Part shown: in pieces, positions 57,503-64,000 of the stretch
Layout of the letters: each line of letters opens with the position of its first letter
Numbering within the stretch: the stretch's first letter is position 1
DNA from: 2-02-FULL-55-14 sp964581115
Lineage (GTDB): Bacteria > Bacteroidota > Ignavibacteria > UBA10030
Length of the DNA stretch: 64,000 nt
NCBI GenBank assembly: GCA_964581115.1
Contig: CAZOMY010000008.1
Coordinates: 25,143 to 89,142, forward strand
Direction of reading: 5' to 3'
Program-made: the position numbers and the translations under genes
The notes under the pieces: generated by a model
Databases searched by the model: none
What the model was told of the DNA's origin: nothing
Seen by the model: the letters and a program-made list of their open reading frames with translations, nothing else

Positions 57503-58039
57503 TCACACCTTCGGCGCTTTGGAGATAGCCCTTGCTCTGAAAAGAATGTCCTTCTGCTTCCTGTGGAATTCCACGGTAGCCGCATCGACGCGTCGACTGT
57601 AAGCAGCTTCGGCCGCATCCAGGCGGTTCTGAAACACGAGCGTTGCCACCAGAGCTGCAAAGAGCGCGGCAATGGCTCCGGGAAGCGCGCCGAGCAGCGC
57701 CCAGCATAGCCCGCCGGCGATGACGCCGATCGCCCCGATCATTCTCCAGGGCATACCGGCCGCCGTCCGTCCGTCGACCACCAGCCGGCCGCGCTCGTCG
57801 AATACGGCACTCTTCATCAATGTCTCCCATTCCTGCTCCAGCTTCTTCAGCTCCGATAGCCGCTCTTCCGAGCCGGTTCGCGTGAAGACCAGCTTCACTT
57901 CGCTCGGGGTCTCACCCCCCTTCAAGACGGCCTCGCTTTGTGAGGCGGTGAGCACCCAGCCGAACTCCTGCCGCCTTCGAACCTCGCTCTGCTGTCGCTC
58001 CGGCTTCACGCCGACGACGAGGGACTCAGCACGTTCCAT
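57503..58039 (-). CDS. Hypothetical membrane protein
   Basis: 178 residues. The N-terminal 90 residues are soluble and charged (ESLVVGVKPERQQSEVRRRQ, EEWETLMKSAVFDERGRLVVDGR). One or two hydrophobic segments follow (MIGAIGVIAGGLCWALLGALPGAIAALFAALVATLVF). The C-terminal tail is a charged helix (RLDAAEAAYSRRVDAATVEF). No catalytic motif is visible and no family is recognised. It is separated from the T9SS esterase upstream by 17 bp on the same strand, which suggests one transcript. Confidence 0.75.
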   Translation of the reverse strand: MERAESLVVGVKPERQQSEVRRRQEFGWVLTASQSEAVLKGGETPSEVKLVFTRTGSEERLSELKKLEQEWETLMKSAVFDERGRLVVDGRTAAGMPWRMIGAIGVIAGGLCWALLGALPGAIAALFAALVATLVFQNRLDAAEAAYSRRVDAATVEFHRKQKDILFRARAISKAPKV

Positions 58040-58056
58040 GGTGGATTCTCGTCACG

Positions 58057-60474
58057 TCATTTTATGTAGAGGATCTTGCGGACGGTCCGAACGCGACCGG
58101 CTTCCAGTCGAAGGACGTAGACCCCCGTCGCCAGGCCTTCGGCGTTCCAAACGGTCGTGAACTCTCCCACCGCATGCATACCTTCCGCCAACGTGGCCAC
58201 CCGGCGCCCCAACAGATCGAGAACGGCCAGGGTGATCCGGCCAGCTCTGGAGAGCCGGTAGCGAATGTGCGTGGACGCATTGAACGGATTGGGGAACGCC
58301 GGTTCGAGGACCACGCCGTCCGGTGCGGTCCCTGGCTCGTGCACGCTGAGATATGTCATGAATGCATGATACGTGTCTCCGTCGACGGGGGGCTTCCGAA
58401 TACGTACTTGAAAACGGTCCCCGATGACCGGGGGGATCGCCAGCGTCGGAGACGAGAAGAGCACCCACCAGCCCAATTGAAGCGGAGGGATAGGTCCCGA
58501 CGGAACGAAGTACAGCTCGTCGCCGTGGCTGAGTCCTTCGGAGCCATCCGTGTCCAGAAAAATGAAGGCCGGCTGAACCTCGGTGCCGATCGTTCGTACG
58601 GTGAAGCGCACGGGCAACTCGGGGAGTCCGAACGCCGCCATCGACGTGTCTGACAGGTCAGCCGTCACGGTGATCTCGTGGTCCTCGGGGGTCGGAATGC
58701 CGTGGTAGGTTACGTTGTCAACGGTCAGGGTCGGCAACGCGACCGTGCCGACCACGTTCGAGTTACCCACGATCCAGCGGGTCTGTTCGGGCCAGACCGT
58801 TGGCGTGTCGACGATCGCGATCGACAAACGCTTGCCGTGGAACAACGGACCCTCCTCATCAGGCCTGCCGACCGGCGTCGGAGGGACGAGCAGTGAGTCT
58901 TCGGGCACCGAGCGAATACTGTACCGTACGTCTGAGAGCGTCCGATGGACCGTCAACCGGAACGGCGAGGTCAGCATGGGATCGTCGTGCTGGGCATACA
59001 CGCGCACCTCGAGGTCGCCAAGCCCGGAGATGCGTTCAATGACATACGGCAGGCGCTGCCGTTCGTTCGCCACCGCGAAACGTCTGCTCATCGCCTCACC
59101 GGTCGTGCTTCCGTCGCTGGCGGTCAGTCTCAGACGGTACCTCGATCCGTTCGCGAAATCCCCTGCGGACCATACGATCGAGTCCACGGCAGACAATCCG
59201 GTGGCCAAGACCGTCCAAGTCGTACCGTCGTCAGAGCTCACCCAGACGGATGTCGAGATCGGGTCGCGCTCCGGGTCCGCCGCGTGCCACCGAAGCATCA
59301 CGTTTCCCGACACTCGCTCTTCCATGGAAGTTTGCAGGACGATCTCCGGCGCGCCGTTCCCGGGATTGTCCACCCGGAACGCGCCATTCGTACGGATTTC
59401 GCGATAACTCGAATCGCCCGCCGCAAGCCACCGAAGACGATACCGCACGCCGTCAGGCACATCGGCGGTGTTCCAGACAACCGACGATTCGGCGGTAAAG
59501 CTCTCGGCGAGATGGTGCCAGCGGAGTCCGTCGTCGCGCGACCACTGCACGAAGACGCGCAACGGAGACGTGGGCGAAGAGATGGTCCACGAGATCGGAA
59601 CGTTTCCCTGCACCGTCGTGTCGGCATCGGGCATCGCGACGGTTGCCTGCAGTCTCTGCGGGGCTCTGGACATCCAAGCAACGTGTCGTGGGAGCGTGCG
59701 GGCTGCGTGAAGATCAGCAAAGTACCAATTGTGCTGTGCCTCTGGCGCGAGGTTCAGCACGTCGAAGCCGTTGGCGATGCCATACTTCGCGAGCGTATCG
59801 ACGAACGCCCGGTTTGAGACTTGATTGCCGGCCTGTCCCGGGCCGGTCGTCGTATAGAGGAACTGCATCGTCGCGTAGAGCGCCTGCCGTTCAGGTCGCC
59901 ACAGTTCCAGCGATGCCGGGCTGTAGAGAAAGAGAGAGGCGTCGTAGCCGCCGGACGAAATGAAGCACTCCGGCGTCTGTGTGATGAGCATCGCCGAGCC
60001 AAGGCCGCCGTAGGAAAAGCCGTCGACGGCACGGCGTGCTCGCGTAGGGAGCGTCCGGTAGCGGGTGTCGATCCACGGGAGCAGTTCGTCGGCGATATAC
60101 GTCATGTCGTCCCACGTCGGCGGGCTGGCGATGCGAGGCATGACAAGGATGACCGGCGGGAGCGCGCCTGACCGCCACAGGGTATCAGCCACCGTCATGA
60201 TCGAGCCGAGTCGTGCATCGTCCTGGTCGGGGTTGATCCATTCTGTCTCGACGCCTCGGAGCAGGACAACGACCGGATATCGCTCGGCCGTTGAATCGTA
60301 ACCGGGCGGAAGATAGAGATAGAACGACCTCGTGCCGACCGTCGCGCCCGCGAACGAACGTAGTTCCAGTCGAGCCGGCGCCAGTTCGCTCAGCGGCTGG
60401 GCCGAGATCTGCGCTGCCGTCAGGACGGCGAACGCCAGCCATGACACCGTTGTGTCACGCGTGGCACGCCTCAT
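58057..60474 (-). CDS. Secreted esterase (alpha/beta hydrolase) with T9SS sorting domain
   Basis: 805 residues. A signal peptide (AFAVLTAAQISA) is followed by an alpha/beta-hydrolase domain of the esterase D/IroE-like type, with GFSYGG holding nucleophile Ser154, and EAQHNWYF region with the catalytic His (ca. 245). Two or three Ig/fibronectin-like beta domains (about 290-620) follow, with repeated SxSWTISSPTSP, MLRWHAADPERDPI and VTADLSD segments. The C-terminal PAFPNPFNASTHIRYRLS to GVYVLRLEAGRVRTVRKILY is a T9SS sorting signal. It therefore acts outside the cell, perhaps on acyl or feruloyl esters or on a polysaccharide. Its 4-bp overlap with the M28 peptidase gene upstream means the two are coupled. 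Confidence 0.9.
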   Translation of the reverse strand: MRRATRDTTVSWLAFAVLTAAQISAQPLSELAPARLELRSFAGATVGTRSFYLYLPPGYDSTAERYPVVVLLRGVETEWINPDQDDARLGSIMTVADTLWRSGALPPVILVMPRIASPPTWDDMTYIADELLPWIDTRYRTLPTRARRAVDGFSYGGLGSAMLITQTPECFISSGGYDASLFLYSPASLELWRPERQALYATMQFLYTTTGPGQAGNQVSNRAFVDTLAKYGIANGFDVLNLAPEAQHNWYFADLHAARTLPRHVAWMSRAPQRLQATVAMPDADTTVQGNVPISWTISSPTSPLRVFVQWSRDDGLRWHHLAESFTAESSVVWNTADVPDGVRYRLRWLAAGDSSYREIRTNGAFRVDNPGNGAPEIVLQTSMEERVSGNVMLRWHAADPERDPISTSVWVSSDDGTTWTVLATGLSAVDSIVWSAGDFANGSRYRLRLTASDGSTTGEAMSRRFAVANERQRLPYVIERISGLGDLEVRVYAQHDDPMLTSPFRLTVHRTLSDVRYSIRSVPEDSLLVPPTPVGRPDEEGPLFHGKRLSIAIVDTPTVWPEQTRWIVGNSNVVGTVALPTLTVDNVTYHGIPTPEDHEITVTADLSDTSMAAFGLPELPVRFTVRTIGTEVQPAFIFLDTDGSEGLSHGDELYFVPSGPIPPLQLGWWVLFSSPTLAIPPVIGDRFQVRIRKPPVDGDTYHAFMTYLSVHEPGTAPDGVVLEPAFPNPFNASTHIRYRLSRAGRITLAVLDLLGRRVATLAEGMHAVGEFTTVWNAEGLATGVYVLRLEAGRVRTVRKILYIK

Positions 60475-62126
60475 CGTTGCTTCATCGTCTCCAGTCGTGC
60501 TGCTTCGAACTCATCTCCCTTATTCCACGCGGGAAGGGGAACAGGACCCGCGAGCCGCATCGTGATACGAGTGATGAGTTCGACCTGCTGCATCGCGCCG
60601 TCGAGATTCCACGGCCAGTCATCGGAGAGCTGGTCCGACGGCTGATGATACCGGTTCTCATTGTAGGCTTTGCCGACCTTCTCGGCGAAGTCCTTCGGCT
60701 TCCCAACAAAGTCTTTGCCTTCTCCCATCGAAAGCGGCGGGATGCCGACCTTGGCGAAGTTGAAGTGGTCCGAGCGGTAGAAGTAGCCCTGCTCTGGATG
60801 CTGGTCGGGCGTTACGGTCAGACCCATCGCCTTCGCTGCCGACGAGAGGTCGTTCCCGAGCGTGGAACGGTCGTAGCCCTGGAACGAGACGTCGGTCGTT
60901 TTGCCGTAGATGTTGAAACCGTCGATGTTGATGTTGGCCGCGGCGTGAATGAGCGGGATCGGGAGATGCGTTGCCAGGTACGCCGACCCCAGAAGTCCGA
61001 ACTCCTCCGCTGTAACGAAGGAGAAGAGCAGCGATCGCTCCGGCCGCGGGTCCATGGATGCGAAGGCGCGCGCCAGCTCCAGGCTCATGGCACAACCGCT
61101 TGCGTTGTCGAGCGCGCCGTTGTAGATCGAGTCGCCCTTGACCGACGTGCCGATGCCGAAGTGATCGTGGTGCGACGTAAAGATGATCGCGTCCTTGCTC
61201 AGTTCAGGGTCGCGTCCGCGCACAAGACCCAAGACATTGATGCCGTTGAACGTGCGCACCGACATCCGGATCGTGGCCGAGTAGGTCGTTGTCAATCGTA
61301 CCGGCCGGAAATCAGGCCTGGCGGCTGCGGCCATCAGGGCTTCGAGGGTCAGGCCCGACATGGCGAGGATCTCACGCGACGCATCCTCGGTCGTCCACGC
61401 CTTGACCTTGAGGGTCGACGTGGCGGCATCGCTGGCCAGGATCAGGTTCTCTCCGCTCCGGGAGTTCGCAACGACCCCCCATGGATATCCGGCCGTCGAA
61501 TCGGTGTGGATGATGATCGCACCGGCTGCCCCCTTGCGCTCGGCGATGTCATACTTGTAGGTCCAGCGGCCGTAGAGCGTGCGGGCTTTTCCGCCGAAGA
61601 CCTTTGGGTCGTCCGAGGGCGGGTCGTTGTTGAGGAATACGAGTACGGCCCCGTGCACGTCGACGTCCTTATAATCGTCCCAATTCTGCTCGGGGGCCAC
61701 GACGCCGTGGCCGACGAAGATCATCGGGGCATTCGTAAGCCGCAACTCGGGAGCAGGTGTCCCGCTCATGATCGTCGTTTCGATCAGGTTCTTCATGCGC
61801 AGCGTCTTCCCCCCGCCCCGTACTTCCGTTGTGGTCGTCGGCAAGATCCGGTGTGCGATCAACGTCACTTGCTGGAAATACGAGCCATCCTCGCCCATCG
61901 GTTCGAGGCCGTATTCTCTCAAGCGATCGGCGATGTAGGACGTGGCCTTCTGTTCGCCCAGCGTTCCCGGCGCCCGACCGAGAAGCGAGTCGTGAGACAG
62001 GATGCGCACGTGGCCCATCAGCGTCTCAGGCGTGACGTTGGCAAGGACGTGGTCGACGGGATCCTTGGCACAGGAGGTGAACAGAATGGCCGACAACAGC
62101 GTGATCGATGCGGTTCTTGTGCCCAT
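60471..62126 (-). CDS. M28 family metallopeptidase, lipoprotein
   Basis: 551 residues from the ATG at 62126; longer upstream reading is in the non-coding gap. The signal peptide ends in a lipobox (SAILFTSC). A protease-associated domain (about 130-260; APMIFVGHGVVAPEQNWDDYKDVDVHGAVLVFLNNDPP) is inserted before the M28 core. Zinc-site motifs are FTSHHDHFGIG (His), GALDNASGCAMSLELARAF (bridging Asp), VTAEEFGLLGSAYLA (Glu pair), INIDGF (Asp), and RYHQPSDQLSDDW (His). It is probably a surface-associated aminopeptidase. It is the promoter-proximal gene of the pair with the T9SS esterase and points away from 62323. Confidence 0.9.
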   Translation of the reverse strand: MGTRTASITLLSAILFTSCAKDPVDHVLANVTPETLMGHVRILSHDSLLGRAPGTLGEQKATSYIADRLREYGLEPMGEDGSYFQQVTLIAHRILPTTTTEVRGGGKTLRMKNLIETTIMSGTPAPELRLTNAPMIFVGHGVVAPEQNWDDYKDVDVHGAVLVFLNNDPPSDDPKVFGGKARTLYGRWTYKYDIAERKGAAGAIIIHTDSTAGYPWGVVANSRSGENLILASDAATSTLKVKAWTTEDASREILAMSGLTLEALMAAAARPDFRPVRLTTTYSATIRMSVRTFNGINVLGLVRGRDPELSKDAIIFTSHHDHFGIGTSVKGDSIYNGALDNASGCAMSLELARAFASMDPRPERSLLFSFVTAEEFGLLGSAYLATHLPIPLIHAAANINIDGFNIYGKTTDVSFQGYDRSTLGNDLSSAAKAMGLTVTPDQHPEQGYFYRSDHFNFAKVGIPPLSMGEGKDFVGKPKDFAEKVGKAYNENRYHQPSDQLSDDWPWNLDGAMQQVELITRITMRLAGPVPLPAWNKGDEFEAARLETMKQR

Positions 62127-62322
62127 AGCAGTTCTGTCATTGAACGTGAATGGCGGAGGCGATGGAAAAGTGATGTGCTCCGGTGGAGAAGATACACCGT
62201 AATATACTGATTTTGAGGGGTACATCACTCGGCCGGCCGAAGGTGATTCTTAACGCCGGGAATTGCATATTGCGGCACGTTGACCAGGGTCTTCCATCCA
62301 CCAACTTCCGGGAGCAGGACCA

Positions 62323-62736
62323 ATGAAAAAACTTCTGTTCGGTTGGCTGGCCGTGTTCATCACGATCTCGGCCTGCGACTACGTCATCCACAATCTGATC
62401 CTCGGAAGCACCTACGAGCAGATCAAAGAGGTCTTCCGTCCGGATATGATGGACAAGATGTGGATCATCAGTCTCGTCACGGCCATCGTCTCGTTCTTCT
62501 TCGTCCTGATCTTCTCGAAGGGGTACGAGGGAACGGGGATCGTTGAGGGACTGCGGTATGGATTCTATGCTGGCATGATGCTCTCGACCGGAATGGCGTA
62601 CGGGGCCTATGCGACCTACCCGATCCCGTATCATCTCGCGATGTCATGGTTCATCTACGGGCTTGCGGAGTACCTCCTTGCCGGTGTCGTCGTCGCGCTC
62701 GTCTACGGCAAGAAGGCGGCGCCTCCCGCCGCTTGA
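62323..62736 (+). CDS. Hypothetical integral membrane protein
   Basis: 137 residues with four hydrophobic helices (LLFGWLAVFITISACDYVIHNLIL, WIISLVTAIVSFFFVLIF, GLRYGFYAGMMLSTGMAYGAYA, WFIYGLAEYLLAGVVVALVYG). The D-x-x-IHN motif in the first helix and EGLRYGFYAGM are conserved in a family of small unknown membrane proteins common in FCB bacteria. I see no catalytic motif. It has a ribosome binding site-like GGAGCAGG upstream and a strong terminator downstream, so it is monocistronic. Confidence 0.8.
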   Translation: MKKLLFGWLAVFITISACDYVIHNLILGSTYEQIKEVFRPDMMDKMWIISLVTAIVSFFFVLIFSKGYEGTGIVEGLRYGFYAGMMLSTGMAYGAYATYPIPYHLAMSWFIYGLAEYLLAGVVVALVYGKKAAPPAA

Positions 62737-62762
62737 TCCCTTCATGACGCGACGTCTTGGAA

Positions 62763-62792
62763 GACCGCCGGATCCGTCTCCCGGCGGTCTTT
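62763..62792. terminator. Intrinsic terminator of the membrane-protein gene
   Basis: GACCGCCGG (62763-62771) pairs with CCGGCGGTC (62781-62789), followed by TTTCTGTT. Confidence 0.9.
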
Positions 62793-62846
62793 CTGTTCAC
62801 TCCAATTTTTGGTACGTTGCGTGCCGATCGACCCTTGAGAACGTTG

Positions 62847-63803
62847 ATGAATCTTCCATCGTCGTATACCGTCGGCCTGGTGCAAATGGCCGTCAGCCCC
62901 GACCTGAACGAGAACCTCAACCGTGCCGTCGGTTTCGTACGCGACGCCGCGAAGAAGGGCGCTCAGGTGATCTGCCTGCCGGAACTGTTCCGGTCTCCGT
63001 ATTTCTGTCAGTCGGAGGATCCGGCACTGTTCGACCTGGCCGAGCCGGTCCCGGGGCCGTCGACCGATACGTTCGCACTGCTGGCGCGCGAACTGCAGGT
63101 GGCGATCGTCGTGCCGGTGTTCGAGAAGCGATCGCACGGCCTCTACCACAACAGCGCCGCCGTCATGGACCGCGACGGTCGGATGGCCGGCTTCTACCGG
63201 AAGATGCACATCCCCGACGACCCGGCTTACTATGAGAAGTATTACTTCACTCCCGGCGACCTCGGATTCAAGGGGATCGAGACCAGCTTCGGACGCATCT
63301 CGGTGCTCATCTGCTGGGATCAGTGGTATCCCGAAGGCGCCCGGCTCTCGGCGCTCACCGGTTCGTCGATCCTTTTCTATCCGACGGCGATCGGGTGGCA
63401 TCCGCACGAGAAGGCGAAGTCCGGCGCCGCCCAGCGCGACGCATGGCAAACGGTCCAGCGCGGACACGCGGTGGCCAACGGCATCTACGTGGCGGCGGTG
63501 AATCGCGTCGGTCATGAGAAGCCGCTTCCCAACGCCGCGGGTATCGAGTTCTGGGGAACATCCTTTATCGCCGACCCCCAGGGCGTCATCCTCGCCCAAG
63601 CATCGACCGACAAGGAGGAGATCCTCGTGGCGGAGGTGAAGCTGGGGCATCTGGAGGAGGTACGGCGGAACTGGCCGTTCCTGAGAGACCGGCGGATTGA
63701 AGCATACCGAGGGATCACAGAGCGGTTTCTAGATTCAGCTCCAGACGCCAATGCGCGGTCCGCAGAGAACGCAAAGGACGCGATGAGCGCAAAGTTGAAA
63801 TGA
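62847..63803 (+). CDS. aguB: N-carbamoylputrescine amidase (nitrilase superfamily)
   Basis: 318 residues from the ATG at 62847. The catalytic triad is Glu46 in ICLPELFRSPYFCQ, Lys119 in FYRKMHIPDD, and Cys156 in VLICWDQWYPEGAR. The HIPDDPAYYEKYYFTPGD and GWHPHEKAKSGAAQRDAWQTVQRGHAVANGIYV segments are characteristic of AguB, which releases ammonia and CO2 from N-carbamoylputrescine to give putrescine. The C-terminal 20 residues (ANARSAENAKDAMSAKLK) are encoded by the family B repeat and are unlikely to be part of the original protein. The companion agmatine deiminase gene (aguA) is not in the window. Confidence 0.94.
   Translation: MNLPSSYTVGLVQMAVSPDLNENLNRAVGFVRDAAKKGAQVICLPELFRSPYFCQSEDPALFDLAEPVPGPSTDTFALLARELQVAIVVPVFEKRSHGLYHNSAAVMDRDGRMAGFYRKMHIPDDPAYYEKYYFTPGDLGFKGIETSFGRISVLICWDQWYPEGARLSALTGSSILFYPTAIGWHPHEKAKSGAAQRDAWQTVQRGHAVANGIYVAAVNRVGHEKPLPNAAGIEFWGTSFIADPQGVILAQASTDKEEILVAEVKLGHLEEVRRNWPFLRDRRIEAYRGITERFLDSAPDANARSAENAKDAMSAKLK
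63758..63794. repeat. GCAGAGAACGCAAAGGACGC-word repeat arm (family B)
   Basis: GTCCGCAGAGAACGCAAAGG and ACGCGATGAGCGCAAAG lie inside the 3' end of the amidase gene. The GxxExxY gene follows; any second arm would be beyond the window end. Confidence 0.7.
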
Positions 63804-63883
63804 GGTCATGATGTCCAGAAGTTTTACCGTCGCAACGAGCACGAACGCTATGTGCTGATAGTATTATCTGAGGAGGAGGGGGG

Positions 63884-64000
63884 ATGGAACCTGACGCGCT
63901 GGTTAACCGATGGTCGCAAGAAGTGATCGGAGCGGCGATCGAAGTCCATAGTATTTTGGGGCCGGGATTCCGAGAATCGGTCTACGAAGAGGCCTTGGCC
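63884..64000 (+). CDS. GxxExxY family protein, N-terminal part (truncated by the window)
   Basis: 39 residues are visible before the window ends. They start MEPDALVNRWSQEVIGAAIE and continue VHSILGPGFRESVYEEALA. GFRESVY is the family signature G-x-x-E-x-x-Y. The family, about 125 residues in total, is related to PD-(D/E)xK nucleases and is present in many copies in some genomes, often near repeats and intervening sequences. GGAGGAGGG precedes the start. It lies 80 bp after the amidase stop, next to a family B repeat arm. Confidence 0.9.
   Translation, partial: MEPDALVNRWSQEVIGAAIEVHSILGPGFRESVYEEALA

Noticed and set aside
60291..62210. 639-residue open frame on the + strand
   Set aside because: It is antisense to the T9SS esterase/M28 peptidase genes, which show conserved motifs; GC-rich codon use keeps the opposite frame open.

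Overview
The window is GC-rich bacterial DNA that reads like a member of the Bacteroidota/Chlorobiota/Ignavibacteriota (FCB) assemblage. The main reason is four secreted proteins (16433-18748, 29573-30799, 31771-34728, 58057-60474) that end in a type IX secretion (T9SS) sorting domain of the NPFN ... YxLRxxxG/K-type. A hybrid two-component regulator of the HTCS type (36367-39840), lipoproteins with Gram-negative lipoboxes, an LpxL-like acyltransferase and a PPi-type phosphofructokinase fit the same picture. The species cannot be named from the sequence alone.

Layout. 1-8771: exopolysaccharide/glycan assembly genes on the + strand (Wzx-like flippase end, methyltransferases, GT4, heparinase II/III-like protein, GT39-like membrane glycosyltransferase, GT2). 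8847-15286: signalling (heme-motif pseudo-histidine kinase, hybrid kinase, OmpR-type regulator) with an M28 peptidase and a PlsY-like acyltransferase between. 15439-16430: tRNA-His, a four-helix-bundle gene and tRNA-Glu, followed by decayed tandem copies of the tRNA-Glu 3' region. 16433-24442: a T9SS FG-GAP protein, cold-shock protein, LpxL-like acyltransferase, methyltransferase, threonine-dehydrogenase-like SDR and a GHL10-type lipoprotein. 24563-28941: two minus-strand sets, one for metal handling (10TM exporter, NifX-like, CGGC, YbaK) and one regulator/membrane/lipoprotein set. 29193-45016: ferredoxin, secreted peptidase, and a pectin/rhamnogalacturonan cluster made of a secreted beta-helix protein, a beta-helix HTCS sensor, a pectate lyase fused to DUF1684, a cupin, GH43 and CE12. 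No SusC/SusD pair is present. 45166-48674: PlsC, EamA and two tandem UbiA-family prenyltransferases. 48756-52173: DUF1858 protein, octaheme HAO-like cytochrome, two frameshifted pseudogenes, TSUP permease. 52372-64000: ferredoxin-NADP reductase-like flavoprotein, lipoprotein, Tat-type phosphoesterase, PPi-PFK, a T9SS esterase overlapping an M28 peptidase, N-carbamoylputrescine amidase, and the start of a GxxExxY-family gene.

The most unusual structure is between the genes. At least a dozen families of short-word repeats (for example CACAAAG, TTTGGAGTCTGG, TGTAAATTG, TTCGGAAT, GAGGTGAGAGG words) fill 3' intergenic gaps, often as long imperfect inverted repeats that abut stop codons. One inverted repeat contains a four-helix-bundle (S23/IVS-type) gene, and a GxxExxY gene sits next to another repeat arm. 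This resembles 23S rRNA intervening sequences, which are stem-loops carrying a four-helix-bundle ORF. I propose that these gene-bearing and gene-less stem-loops form one dispersed element system. Two of the repeats also carry a nested GGCAGG hairpin.
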